Shown: positions 27,592-36,837, counted from the first letter of the stretch. The stretch is 64,000 nt of DNA from Bifidobacterium longum subsp. infantis ATCC 15697 = JCM 1222 = DSM 20088 (GCF_000269965.1 NC_017219.1:496001-560000), one strand, 5' to 3'. A program made the numbers and translations. The notes: generated from the letters alone by a model not told the origin.

Positions 27592-27620
27592 AAAAGAGAC
27601 ATTATAAAAATGTCTCTTTT
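27592..27620 (-). promoter_or_regulatory. promoter palindrome of the halocin-like gene
   Basis: AAAAGAGACATT pairs with AATGTCTCTTTT around ATAAA. Read on the minus strand it contains TATAAT as a -10 box about 40 bp before the gene. A binding protein here would block the promoter, so I read it as a repressor site. It differs from the GTCATC palindromes. Confidence 0.55.
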
Positions 27621-27689
27621 ATTTTATGATGATGGGGTGGACGCCTTTAATGCAGAAGCTTCCCCGTGAATCTAGATTCTTTCCGTATG

Positions 27690-27733
27690 TTGTATACAGA
27701 ACTATTCCATTTTGGGAATAGTTCTGTATACAA
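27690..27733. promoter_or_regulatory. 19-bp perfect inverted repeat, autoregulatory operator of the HTH/NTase pair
   Basis: TTGTATACAGAACTATTCC and its exact complement around ATTTTG, ending 7 bp before the GTG start of the HTH gene. Position and symmetry fit self-repression by the antitoxin-like protein. Confidence 0.75.
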
Positions 27734-27740
27734 TGAGTCC

Positions 27741-28445
27741 GTGACCATTAGAACAAATCGAACGCTGCTCACACGGCGGGAAGCCGCTCTCCGGCTCGGA
27801 GTGAGCGAACGGCGAGTCAGTGCGCTTCGCGCTGCCGGCCGGCTTGAATCTCTTTCCGCGGGAGGCGGCTCGCTGGTCACGGAGGATTCCGTACGCCGCC
27901 AATCACAGTGGCAAGGGGCGGACGGGCGCCCTTATTCACCAGACATGGCGTTCGGGGCGCTATACATGCTCAGCGGACTCGATGCGCCATGGCTGGGTCG
28001 GCAGCAACGGTACCGGCTCAAAGGCTACCTGAGGCAGATGGATGCCGAGAATCTGACTCGTCTCACCCGACGGCGCGCAATGATGGTCGAATACTGGTGT
28101 AGGGACTCCAACCTCGCCAAGGTCAAAGCTCTCATTCGTCCTTCCGCCGCCACCGGCATACTGGCGGGCATGTTCCAGCTGACTGTCACGGATGTGGTGG
28201 AAGGCTACATCGCTGCCGACGCTCTGGATGATGCCGTCCGACAATGCCGGCTGAAGCAAGGCACGACGCCAGTTCGGGTGCGACTCCACGTCGCCGATAG
28301 TCTTCCCGCCGGTGAGAGGACTATGTCTCTCGGCGTATGCGCGGCCGACCTGGCCGAATCCAACGACCCGAGGGAACGACGCGCCGGCCTGGAAACCCTC
28401 CAACAGCTGATCGACGACCACCACCGCAAGGAGCATCAGGAATGA
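27741..28445 (+). CDS. HTH-domain protein, antitoxin-like partner
   Basis: 234 aa from the GTG at 27741, placed just after the operator; an in-frame ATG at 27666 would put the operator inside the gene. N-terminal helix-turn-helix (LTRREAALRLGVSERRVSAL) with a Gly-rich wing, then an alpha-helical and mixed domain of unknown type. It overlaps the next gene by 4 bases (ATGA). The pairing of a DNA-binding protein with a nucleotidyltransferase is the layout of AbiE-like type IV toxin-antitoxin systems, so it is probably the antitoxin and autoregulator. Confidence 0.7.
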   Translation: MTIRTNRTLLTRREAALRLGVSERRVSALRAAGRLESLSAGGGSLVTEDSVRRQSQWQGADGRPYSPDMAFGALYMLSGLDAPWLGRQQRYRLKGYLRQMDAENLTRLTRRRAMMVEYWCRDSNLAKVKALIRPSAATGILAGMFQLTVTDVVEGYIAADALDDAVRQCRLKQGTTPVRVRLHVADSLPAGERTMSLGVCAADLAESNDPRERRAGLETLQQLIDDHHRKEHQE

Positions 28446-29179
28446 TTCCCACAATCCACATCCCCAACACGGGTCATCCATGGAGCACCGTATACGCGGT
28501 CGCCGCAGCAGACATGTCGGAATCATGGCTGCTTACTGGCGGGCTCATGGTCCAACTGCACGCCATCATGGGCGGATTGACCGCGCGCCCCACCACCGAC
28601 GCCGACCTGCTCGCCGATCTCATGGCCGACCGACGCGGCATCGCCAGACTGCGCGGTGTTCTCGCCGCCTGCGGGTTCGAGACGCAGCCGGGCATGCTGA
28701 CCGGATACACGACCCGTATGAGCGCACCAAACGGCGACATTGTGGACCTGCTGGTCGCTGACCACCTGCCCAAGTTCCTCGGAAAAGACGCGACCATCGC
28801 CGGCACGCCGGTGCTGTCCATGCCGGGCGGCACTCAGGCCGTGGAACGCAGCATGCAGGTCCGGCTCATCGACGACCAGAGCAATGCCGATGCCGTGATT
28901 CGCATCCCGGACCTGCTCGGCGCACTGATACTCAAAAGCGCGGCATACAGCGCCGATCACGCCGGCTACAGCGACCGTCACCTCTATGATGCAGCCATGC
29001 TCGCATCTCTCATCCCAGATCCCGATGCGGAGCTCGCACGCCTGCACAGCGGTACCGACCGCAAACACATCAAACTCCTGCACGAGCTGCTCACCGAGGA
29101 TTCACCTTACTGGGACAACCTCGACGAACCACACCGTCAGGACGGATTGGACACCATCGAAACACTCGCCACATGGTGA
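28442..29179 (+). CDS. nucleotidyltransferase-fold protein, toxin-like (AbiEii/MNT-type)
   Basis: 245 aa. WLLTGGLMVQLHAI followed by RPTTDADLL is the GG-x-H...T-D-x-D signature of the nucleotidyltransferase fold; a third acidic residue is in DIVDLLVAD. The C-terminal part is helical. It is the second gene of a translationally coupled pair. Toxins of this group modify tRNA or nucleotides; which applies here cannot be told. The high GC fits a long-resident bifidobacterial gene. 29180-29443 downstream has no supported gene. Confidence 0.72.
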   Translation: MIPTIHIPNTGHPWSTVYAVAAADMSESWLLTGGLMVQLHAIMGGLTARPTTDADLLADLMADRRGIARLRGVLAACGFETQPGMLTGYTTRMSAPNGDIVDLLVADHLPKFLGKDATIAGTPVLSMPGGTQAVERSMQVRLIDDQSNADAVIRIPDLLGALILKSAAYSADHAGYSDRHLYDAAMLASLIPDPDAELARLHSGTDRKHIKLLHELLTEDSPYWDNLDEPHRQDGLDTIETLATW

Positions 29180-29443
29180 CGGGCCTGTAGACAAGTTGTA
29201 TATATATGAGGACATGAAATTCTGAATTATGTAGCTCAAAATGTCATATCCTCTTACTTACGTCGGAATGCAGCCGAATACTTGATATTCGATGCTTTGT
29301 TAAACCAGCTTTGACAGGGTGGCTTCTCTTTTTGATGTCAATTTTGATTTAGCAGAGCCAGAGTATCCGGCAGTCGGTGGACGCGGCGTTTTTCCGCTGG
29401 TGTTCCGGCGACAGCAAGTGCAGGATGGCAATGATTTTCTATG

Positions 29444-29487
29444 GGATTTGTGTGGGTGGACTTATGTTCCGCCCACACAAATCCTAA
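29444..29487. terminator. hairpin terminator between convergent genes
   Basis: GGATTTGTGTGGGTGG... pairs with ...GCCCACACAAATCC. It overlaps the stop codon of the DUF2599-like gene. Confidence 0.7.
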
Positions 29488-30056
29488 TTGCAAGTGATGG
29501 GACTTACGTCTGACCTTGATGGCTCCAGGTTATAAGGGGTCTTTAGCATTCCATACTGAGCATGACAATTGAACTGTTTTCTCATGGATGCGTCAGCCCA
29601 TGCCGAATAGTAAGTCCAATGTCTACTTGTATGGAAACGATCGTAAACCTGTCCCCATCCGCGGTCGGTATCCCATAGAAGCGCTCTTCTAGGCATAATG
29701 GACAAGGACCATACGCCGCTGCGATTCATCCAATATCCATCGGAAAACAGGTCCGTGCTCCAGGAGCTATACAAACCCGCTTCCATGGTGGTAGTGGTAG
29801 CGGCATCTTCTTCAGCGTTAGCCTTGAGGTAGGCTTCCACGTCTTCTCTGGTGCGACCATATTTCTTGTATTGCGGATCATTGAGATATGCTTCAATCTC
29901 CGCTTCGGAAGGATAATGTGACTGCGCATATTGCGGCGTCTTAGCCGCATTGGTGGAGGTCGTCTCCGTCGCGGAGGCCACCATTACCGAGGAGAAGGAG
30001 ACCGTGACGGCGAGCAAGAGGGAGGCCGTCGATTTGACCAGTCGATTATTACGCAT
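29484..30056 (-). CDS. secreted DUF2599-like protein
   Basis: 190 aa. Signal peptide (VKSTASLLLAVTVSFSSVMV, cleavage near ASA-TET), a Tyr/Glu-rich spacer with two EAEIEAYLNDPQYKKYG / TREDVEAYLKA repeats, then a domain ending SMRKQFNCHAQYGMLKTPYN, LEPSRSDV and TCN. The W...S(M/L)xxQFxCH...K..WNLEP.R......CN pattern is that of DUF2599 in Actinobacteria, of unknown function, with two conserved Cys. It overlaps the preceding membrane protein gene by 8 bp. Given palindrome and layout it may be another antibacterial protein. Confidence 0.65.
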   Translation of the reverse strand: MRNNRLVKSTASLLLAVTVSFSSVMVASATETTSTNAAKTPQYAQSHYPSEAEIEAYLNDPQYKKYGRTREDVEAYLKANAEEDAATTTTMEAGLYSSWSTDLFSDGYWMNRSGVWSLSIMPRRALLWDTDRGWGQVYDRFHTSRHWTYYSAWADASMRKQFNCHAQYGMLKTPYNLEPSRSDVSPITCN

Positions 30057-30396
30057 TGCGATTCTTCTTCTTGGATAGGGAAATTTTTATGGAATATATG
30101 ATTTCCATGAGTATGAGAATTCCCAACAGGATGGAAACCAAAGGGATATATGAGATATAGAAATCTCTCATATCCATATCTGCTTTTGCTGAATAAGCGA
30201 CATCGCAATATGTCAGCATTACAAAAACGGCAGAGACGATCGAGATAAGTATCGGCAGGACGAAGAAGCGTGCAGGAATCCACTGAAATCGGTGCCGATC
30301 AAGATAATGCAGATAATAGATATTGCATCCAATCATCGAACAATAAAGAAGAAGCGTCCACATCGGAGCCAACTCAATGGTGTTTGATATAGCCAT
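30049..30396 (-). CDS. small four-helix membrane protein upstream of the DUF2599-like gene
   Basis: 115 aa. Helices at about 10-28 (MWTLLLYCSMIGCNIYYL), 43-62 (FFVLPILISIVSAVFVMLTY) and 80-105 (FYISYIPLVSILLGILILM). Basic C-terminus SLSKKKNRNA. Family unknown. First gene of a two-gene unit; probably immunity or membrane partner for the secreted protein. 30397-30580 upstream shows only an unrecognised ORF remnant. Confidence 0.6.
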   Translation of the reverse strand: MAISNTIELAPMWTLLLYCSMIGCNIYYLHYLDRHRFQWIPARFFVLPILISIVSAVFVMLTYCDVAYSAKADMDMRDFYISYIPLVSILLGILILMEIIYSIKISLSKKKNRNA

Positions 30397-30580
30397 TTCT
30401 CTCCTTTGAGTCCGTCTTCCTACACGATTAAGGCATATCGGGGTCAGGCAAATTATTTTCTCAATATGCAGTCAGTCTGTGAATAGCTTCAGGGTCAGCC
30501 CCAGAAGATGATTCTCAGACTTAAGGCCACGATATAAAGTATCGAATCCTATGCAGTCGAACTCAAGATACCCTGGACGG

Positions 30581-30602
30581 TTTGTCATCTCAAGATGACA
30601 AA
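30581..30602. promoter_or_regulatory. shared palindrome, core GTCATCT-CA-AGATGAC
   Basis: Perfect 10-bp arms (TTTGTCATCT). It lies 195 bp upstream of the 30396 gene and about 107 bp before the integrase on the other strand, so it could act on either. Confidence 0.6.
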
Positions 30603-30663
30603 AACAAGCAACGGCTCTTTCAGCATATTCACTTACACTGTTCCTTGGTTTCAATCTCCCCAC

Positions 30664-30688
30664 AAGGCGCACGCGGGGTGCGCCTTTT
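30664..30688. terminator. hairpin AAGGCGCAC-GCGGG-GTGCGCCTT
   Basis: Perfect 9-bp arms with a following T run (TTTT), 20 bp before the integrase start. It looks like an attenuator or the terminator of a gene once upstream of the integration site. Confidence 0.55.
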
Positions 30689-30708
30689 CGCGATCGAGGG
30701 AGATCAAT

Positions 30709-31986
30709 ATGCCGAAAATCAGGCATTCCCATGGAAACCATCCGCAGAAGCCTCCGCGAAGCAAGTGGGGAACCGTGCTGGCCCGTTATGACAGAACCGG
30801 CATGCTAATCGCATGGCAGGTTCGATATCCGAATCCATTAGAACCCGGCAAACGCGTCCAACGCCAGTTCAAGCCGGATCAGGAGCTCGAAGCCCGTAGA
30901 TGGCTGGAAGCCGAAAAGTATCTTGTCAGCCTCCATCGTAACGGCATCGCCGAATGGGTTCATCCAACGGAACGAAGCCGACGAAAAGCCGTCGAGGAAA
31001 AGAGCCGGACACAACGCAATATGTTGTTCCGTGACTATGTGATGCGATGGGCCGAGGAATACCGGCTGCCCGACGGCAACGGTATCGCCGGTGGCACGCG
31101 TCGCAATCTTTACCTGGACATTGGCCATTTTTTGCCAAGTCTTGGGGACCTGCCGCTTAACGAGATCACTCCGTCCATCATCAAGGCTTGGTATGATGCG
31201 CCTCACCCGGAAGGACGGTGGGCGTTCCGACGCTCATGCATGCGGCTGAAGGCGGTACTGGAATCAGCCACCCGAGGCGGATTGGACGGTTCGGAGCCAT
31301 TGCTGTCCTTCAATCCCTTCATATTCCATATTCCGCCAGCGCCACAGCCCGCCCGCATCAATGTACCGCCGGTGACTCCTTCCGAATTAATCCTGCTGGC
31401 TGACGCCATGCCCGATTACACCAGACTGTCCGTATTCCTCTCGACTTTAGTGGGTGGTCTGCGATGTGGTGAACTCTGTGGGCTTCAGGTGCAAGACATC
31501 GATCTGAACAGGCAGATACTTCACGTCCGGCACTCCGTGAATCGCGGTGACGCTGACAGAGGGGATCTCCACTTCGGCAAGACAAAAACGGAATCCAGTA
31601 TCAGGAACGTACACATCCCGGATACGCTGATTCCTCTTATTCGACAGCACCTTTCTGATTACTGCGATCTGACCCGACCGGATTCGCCGGTGTTCGTGCC
31701 CAAACGTGCAAGAATCATGTCCCAGACAACGCTGGACGGCCAGTTCGCCAAGGCCCGGCTGAAAGCAGGACGCCCTGATCTGACATTCCAGGCATTACGA
31801 GCCAGCCATGCAACATTACTCATGATTCAGGGTGGAACGTTGCGGGAAGTCATGAATCAATTGGGACACGTCAGTGAGAAGGTGGCTATCCGGTACTACC
31901 AGCTCACCGTCGCCTCACATCAGAGTCAAGTGGTTGACGAGCTTGCCGAATCATTTATGAGCGGCATTCAGCGGCGTGAGTCCTAG
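30709..31986 (+). CDS. tyrosine recombinase / integrase, full length
   Basis: 425 aa from the ATG at 30709 (GAGGGAG upstream). Arm-binding N-terminus with WGTVLARYDRTGMLIAWQV, core-binding SAM-like domain (EYRLPDGNGIAGGTRRNLYL, then PLNEITPSIIKAWYD), catalytic domain with Arg in GLRCGELCGL, Lys in KTKTES, Arg in LRASHATLL, His in LGH and Tyr in RYYQLTV. The usual HxxR box reads QALR, as in its relatives here. It is the only intact member of four in the window and may have moved the neighbouring cassettes. Confidence 0.88.
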   Translation: MPKIRHSHGNHPQKPPRSKWGTVLARYDRTGMLIAWQVRYPNPLEPGKRVQRQFKPDQELEARRWLEAEKYLVSLHRNGIAEWVHPTERSRRKAVEEKSRTQRNMLFRDYVMRWAEEYRLPDGNGIAGGTRRNLYLDIGHFLPSLGDLPLNEITPSIIKAWYDAPHPEGRWAFRRSCMRLKAVLESATRGGLDGSEPLLSFNPFIFHIPPAPQPARINVPPVTPSELILLADAMPDYTRLSVFLSTLVGGLRCGELCGLQVQDIDLNRQILHVRHSVNRGDADRGDLHFGKTKTESSIRNVHIPDTLIPLIRQHLSDYCDLTRPDSPVFVPKRARIMSQTTLDGQFAKARLKAGRPDLTFQALRASHATLLMIQGGTLREVMNQLGHVSEKVAIRYYQLTVASHQSQVVDELAESFMSGIQRRES

Positions 31987-32032
31987 ACCAAAGTGATGTA
32001 CCATCGCGATACGTGGCACACCTTCGTATAGG

Positions 32033-32073
32033 AAATGCCGTGAGGGATCTGAATCTGGTCCCTCACGGCATTT
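32033..32073. terminator. bidirectional terminator between integrase and GH20
   Basis: AAATGCCGTGAGGGA pairs perfectly with TCCCTCACGGCATTT around an 11-nt loop. Confidence 0.85.
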
Positions 32074-32109
32074 CGGTATCTGGTTGGTCGAAGTCTCACA
32101 ATCGCAGCA

Positions 32110-34131
32110 TCAGACGGATTGGAAGCGCAGATGGTCCGTTAACTCCCGCACCGTATCTTGCAGCCGACGGAGTTCGGAGTCTCGGCTGACCGTGCTCCAT
32201 TGCGTCGCATACGCCTCCATCCAGATCTCCAATGCTTCAGCAAGGTTCGCCTCATCGTTATGTTGAGACGTGGTGTTCGGTTGCAAAGTGTCAGTGATCC
32301 CGGTCTCGGACGCAAGCCGGAGGCCAACCCGGTTCAGCAGTCGTTGTCCCTCGACGGCTATGCGGAATGCAGCGGCGTTTCCTGCGTTCCGCGGTCCTGC
32401 GGTCGCGGTGATCGCGGAGATTCGACGGGCACTGGCCTGCAGAAGGTGATCTGCGGTTTCGCCGAGCGTGATGCGGTGTTTCAGATAGCGGAGCAGCATT
32501 CGTCGGGATTCCGCAAGTGACGGTGTCTTGCTTTCGTTCTGGAGGGAACGGATCACATCGTCCGGTCGTTCGTTTTCCGGCAGCAGTCCCGGGATGGTTT
32601 GCAGGACCCCGGTGTTGACTCCGCCTTGTCCGTCATCAAGTTCCAGCCAAGTGATCAGGTGGTTCCATTCGAAACTGGCCGCATGACTTGCATGCGTAAG
32701 AATATTAAGCAGTTCACCGCTGGCGTCGTGGTATTCGAGTCGGGAGATACGGCGGAGCATGTCGGCCTCATCCGGGATTCGCCTCGGGTTCCATGATTCC
32801 TGTGCACCGATGATCATGCCGGGGATGGCCATGCGTGGGTCGTTGACGTGGCCGAAGTCGCCCCAGTCGGTGACGAGCATGCCCTGGGCGCCGTATTGCC
32901 TGCCGTAGCGGGCCATGCGGGTGATGTTGCTCCAGGCGTCGTCGATGCGCGGCAGGAGCGCGTTCCAGCACCATACGGCCGGGCATACGATCTGCTTGGC
33001 ACCGGATTCGGCGACGGTGTGGATCTTCTCGTCCGTGACCTGAGGGTCGTACTGCCAGTTGAGCAGGGTGACGGTTTCGGGGAGCCGGTCGAGGATCTCG
33101 GGGTGTTCGAGGGCGATGTCGCCCCACATCATCGGCCGCCTGCCCTGGGCTTCGAGGTGGCGGCACAGGCGGGTGACGTAGTCGGCGTACATGGCCGCGA
33201 CGCCGATGCGGTCGGCGAGGGGCTTGGACCGGCCCTTGCCGAGGTCGAAGGTCTCGTCGGCGCAGATGTTGAATTTGTTGGAGCGGAACAGTTGCAGGTA
33301 GTCGTCGATGAGCCGGCACGACAGGGCGAAGGCGCGGTCGTCGCCGATGTTCAATGTGTGGTGGTGCATGCGGTCGATGAACCCGAACGGCTCGTCGGCG
33401 GTTTCGGGGAACTCGCCGAGGTCGCGCAGGGATTGCGTGCGCAGGGCCATGTAGAGGTGTCCGAACGTGGAGACCGACGGGACCAGCTCGATGCCGCGCT
33501 CGGCGCAGTAGTCGTCGAATGCGAGGATGTCGCGCGGGGTGAGCGGGCTGGAACCGCGCCAGGTCTCGCTCATCGAGTCGAACGCGAAGGTGTGTTCGAT
33601 GTAGAGCTGGAGCTGGTTGTATTTGTACAGGCAGAGCTTGTCGGCCCAGTGTTTGAGCCAGTCGAGGGTGGGGACGCGCCCGCGGGTGACGTCGAGGTAG
33701 TAGCCGCGCGTTTCGAAGGCGGGTCGGTCCTCGATGTGCAGGCAGGGCAGGGCGGCGCCGCATTGGCGGATGAGCTGGCGTAAAGTCTGCACGCCGTTAC
33801 GCACACCCTCGAAATCCGCTCCCGCTACGGTCACGCCGTCCGGGGTGACATCGAGCGTATATGCACCGGACGGGTGTGCATGGGGGTCGTCAAAGGTCGT
33901 CAAGGTGATGAATCCCGGCCAGCGGTCGCCGGTGGCGATATCCCATTCCAATCCGGTGGCTGCGCGGATGTCGTCGATGAGCTGCACGGCAAGTATGTGC
34001 CGATCGTCACCGACTGCGCGCGCTTCGTTGATTCGTCCGCACATTGGCAGCAATGCGATGTTCGCTTTATGCTGCATGGTTTGCGGCGTGGGGATGATGG
34101 TCCATCCCTTCAGGGTTGCTTGATCGCTCAT
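32110..34131 (-). CDS. family 20 beta-N-acetylhexosaminidase
   Basis: 673 aa, no signal peptide, so cytoplasmic. An N-terminal GH20b-like domain (about 1-130) is followed by the catalytic barrel from DRPAFETRGYYLDVTRGRVP. The catalytic Asp-Glu pair lies in FNICADETFDLGKGRS. Trp-rich product-site motifs follow (MMWGDIALEHPE, LLNWQYDP, WCWNALLP). A helical C-terminal domain runs from about 480. Retaining enzymes of this family remove terminal GlcNAc or GalNAc by substrate-assisted catalysis. Last gene of a permease-permease-enzyme operon: imported GlcNAc-containing sugars are probably split inside. AAAGGACTTCC supports the start. Confidence 0.85.
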   Translation of the reverse strand: MSDQATLKGWTIIPTPQTMQHKANIALLPMCGRINEARAVGDDRHILAVQLIDDIRAATGLEWDIATGDRWPGFITLTTFDDPHAHPSGAYTLDVTPDGVTVAGADFEGVRNGVQTLRQLIRQCGAALPCLHIEDRPAFETRGYYLDVTRGRVPTLDWLKHWADKLCLYKYNQLQLYIEHTFAFDSMSETWRGSSPLTPRDILAFDDYCAERGIELVPSVSTFGHLYMALRTQSLRDLGEFPETADEPFGFIDRMHHHTLNIGDDRAFALSCRLIDDYLQLFRSNKFNICADETFDLGKGRSKPLADRIGVAAMYADYVTRLCRHLEAQGRRPMMWGDIALEHPEILDRLPETVTLLNWQYDPQVTDEKIHTVAESGAKQIVCPAVWCWNALLPRIDDAWSNITRMARYGRQYGAQGMLVTDWGDFGHVNDPRMAIPGMIIGAQESWNPRRIPDEADMLRRISRLEYHDASGELLNILTHASHAASFEWNHLITWLELDDGQGGVNTGVLQTIPGLLPENERPDDVIRSLQNESKTPSLAESRRMLLRYLKHRITLGETADHLLQASARRISAITATAGPRNAGNAAAFRIAVEGQRLLNRVGLRLASETGITDTLQPNTTSQHNDEANLAEALEIWMEAYATQWSTVSRDSELRRLQDTVRELTDHLRFQSV

Positions 34132-34263
34132 GGAAGTCCTTTCTCAGTGGTTCACCTTTGATTGCGTTATATTGCGTTTTGGGTTCCGAGATGACGCGCG
34201 GCGCCGGAACCACTCGCAGCAATGGTCCCGGCGCCGCACGCATTGTTTATCGCTCCGTTTGGG

Positions 34264-35133
34264 CTATTTGACGGCTCCGGTAGTGACGCCCTTCATGATG
34301 TTCCTTTGGATGATCATGAAGAAGATCACGACGGGCAGGGAGAAGATGACGGATGCTGCCATCTGTCCGCCGAAGTCGGTGCCCATGCTGGGTGTGGAGA
34401 ACGAGGAGAGCCACACAGGCAGCGTGTACTTGGACTGGTCCTTCATGAACGTGTACGCGGTCATGTAGTCGTTCCATGCGCTGATGAACGCGAACACGGA
34501 CGTGGACACGATGCCGGGCGCGGCCAAGGGGAAGGTGATCTTCCACAGGATCTGCCAGTCGTTGGCCCCTTCGACGGCCGCGGACTCGAAGATGTCCTTG
34601 GGGATGTTGAGGAAGAAGCCGCGCATGTTCCAGATCGCGAACGGCAGGACCATGGCGATGTACGCGAGGATCAGGCCGCTGTACTTGTTCAGCAGGCCGA
34701 ACTGGTTGAAGATGAAGAACTGTGGGATGATGCCGCCCGAGGTCATCTGGATGGCCAGCACGAACACCATGATCGCCTTGCGGCCGCGGAACCGGTAGAG
34801 GGTCAGGGCCGCGCACGCGAAGAACGCGAGGATGACCGACAGGACGATCGATACGGCGGTCACAATCACGCTGTTCTTCAGGTTCGTCAGGAACGACGTC
34901 TGGGTGACGGCCACCATGAAGTTGTCGATCGACAGCTTCGCGGGCCAGAACACGGGCGTCGCGGTCATGATCTGGTTGCGCGGCTTGAGCGACGTGACGA
35001 ACATCCAGTAGACCGGGAAGATCCACACGATGCAGAACACGACGGCCAACACGATCGTGCCGATGCGGCGCAGCCGCGAGGAAAGGCTACGCTTAGCGCG
35101 CGGCGCGGCAGAGGTTATGGTTGCGGTGGTCAT
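34264..35133 (-). CDS. sugar ABC transporter permease (MalG-like)
   Basis: 289 aa from the ATG at 35133, overlapping the stop of the first permease. Six helices. The MalG-type EAA loop is AAVEGANDWQILWKITFPLAAP, and FAIWNMRGFF and FKDQSKYTLPVWL-like segments are present. Second permease of a CUT1-type uptake system; partners are the truncated permease upstream and the broken binding protein. Confidence 0.88.
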   Translation of the reverse strand: MTTATITSAAPRAKRSLSSRLRRIGTIVLAVVFCIVWIFPVYWMFVTSLKPRNQIMTATPVFWPAKLSIDNFMVAVTQTSFLTNLKNSVIVTAVSIVLSVILAFFACAALTLYRFRGRKAIMVFVLAIQMTSGGIIPQFFIFNQFGLLNKYSGLILAYIAMVLPFAIWNMRGFFLNIPKDIFESAAVEGANDWQILWKITFPLAAPGIVSTSVFAFISAWNDYMTAYTFMKDQSKYTLPVWLSSFSTPSMGTDFGGQMAASVIFSLPVVIFFMIIQRNIMKGVTTGAVK

Positions 35134-35905
35134 CACAGGTCCTCCCCGGATTTGAGCAGGTATCGGATGTACACGCTCGTCAGGGCGAGCAGGATGAGCG
35201 TGACCAGCACGCTCGCGGCGGCGCCGGTGCCGATGTCGAACGACACGAACGCCTTCTTGTAGGTGAAGATGCCGATCGTCGCGGTCGTCTCGCGGGGGGC
35301 TCCCTGTGAGACGGGCCAGATCTGGTTGAACACGTTGAAGTCCCAGATCACCGACAGCATCGTGATGACCATCAGGCTCGGCTTGATCAGCGGCACGGTG
35401 ATCTGCCAGTAGCAGCGCAGCTTCGAGCAGCCGTCCAGCTGGGCCGCCTCAAGGCAGGACTTGTCCACCTGTGTGGTCGCCGCGTACAGGTTGATCGCGA
35501 TGTACGGGACGGCCTGCCAGACGACCAGCAGCCAGATCTCCAGGAACGCGAGCCACGTGTTGTCGGTCCATGACAGGTTCGTCACGTCCCCGAACAAATG
35601 GGTCTGGGTCAGCAGCCAGTTGACCACGCCGTACCCCGGCTGGAACAGCCACTTCCACACCACCGACGAGGCCACGTTCGGCATGGCCCACGCGAAGATC
35701 AGCACGAACGTGACCAGCCAGCGCATCACCGGCCCCAATTTGGTCATCAGCTGGGCCACGCCCATGCCGATCAGCACGCTGCCGGCCACGAGCGCGGCTG
35801 CGAACCCGAACGTGCGGGCCAGCGACTTGTAGAACTCCGGGTCGGTCAGCACGTTCTCGTACTGGTCGAACCCGACGATGTTGAACGAGCCCGTGAACAT
35901 CAATG
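35133..35905 (-). pseudogene. sugar ABC transporter permease (MalF-like), N-terminus lost at a rearrangement
   Basis: From FNIVGFDQYENVLTDPEFYK onward it is a normal CUT1 permease with EAA loop EAAQLDGCSKLRCYWQITVP. The expected first helix and start codon are missing. Upstream of about 35905 the minus strand reads antisense to the binding-protein gene. The open frame to 35942 (MGPESAGIAYRPP) is chance. Without helix 1 and a proper start it probably does not work, which would also cripple the GH20 operon's promoter. Confidence 0.75.
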
Positions 35906-36837
35906 GCGGCCTGTACGCGATGCCTGCCGACTCGGGCCCCATGGCCTACTTCTACGACAAGGACGTGTTCGACAAGGCCGGCATCAGTGAACCACCGGCC
36001 ACCTGGGACGAGTTCTACGAAGACGCGAAGAAGATCCGCGCCACCGGCTCCTACATCACCTCCGACTCCGGCGACGCTGGCCTGTTCAACGCGATGATGT
36101 GGGCCATGGGCGGCCACGCCTACAAACTCAATGACGACAAACTGACCATCAATATCGCCAAGGACAAGGGCGCCCAGCGGTTCATGGACCTCTGGCAGAA
36201 GATGCGCGACGAAGACCTCATCGACGTCCACACGAAGACCTGGACCGACGACTGGATGAAGTCACTGGGCGACGGCTCCATCGCCAGTCTCATCAGCGGC
36301 GCATGGATGGCCAACAACCTTCTGCAGGGCGTGCCCCAAGCCACCGGCAAATTCCGCGTAGCCCTCCTGCCCACCATCGACGGAACGCCCATCAACGGCG
36401 AATACGGCGGTAGCGGACTGGCTATCGCCAAGAAGATTCCCGACGGCAAACTCGACGCCGCCAAGAAGTTCGTCGAATACGTCACCACCAACGACGAAGG
36501 CATCAACGCCCGCGTATCCAACGGCAGCTTCCCCGCCACCACCAAGACCCTCAACCAGAAGGACTTCCTCGCCAAGACCACGCTCAGGAACACCGACGGC
36601 AGCGACAACGAGTTCTTCGGCGGCCAGAAATATAACGAGGTCTTCTCCCAGGCCGCCAAGGATGTCACCGGCAAGTGGGAGTTCCTGCCCTTCGAACCCT
36701 ACGCCCGCTCCATCTACGGCGACAGCATGGGATTGTTCTTCTCCGGCAAGACCGACCTGAAGACGGCCGCTGCCAAGTGGCAGATAGCGCTAAGAAATTA
36801 TGCTGCTGACCAAGGATTTAGTATCGTCTCAAGATAA
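35900..36837 (+). pseudogene. extracellular sugar-binding protein, N-terminal third missing
   Basis: Starts in mid-gene with GGLYAMPADSGPMAYFYDKD and runs through typical family 1 binding-protein sequence (GISEPPATWDEFYEDAKKI, ALLPTIDGTPINGEYGGSGL) to a stop at 36837. Signal peptide and first lobe are absent. The last 15 codons become AT-rich. It is head-to-head with the truncated permease, whereas these genes normally lie in the same direction; an inversion joined them. Confidence 0.8.

Noticed and set aside
30640..30690. tRNA 3' end as integration site before the integrase
   Set aside because: TTGGTTTCAATCTCCCCA looks like a T-arm, but no matching acceptor stem or full cloverleaf could be built from the upstream bases.
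32768..33783. Long open frames on both strands inside the GH20 gene
   Set aside because: High-GC shadow frames with Arg/Pro- or Val/Glu-rich translations and no motifs; the GH20 frame holds the catalytic Asp-Glu and a ribosome site.
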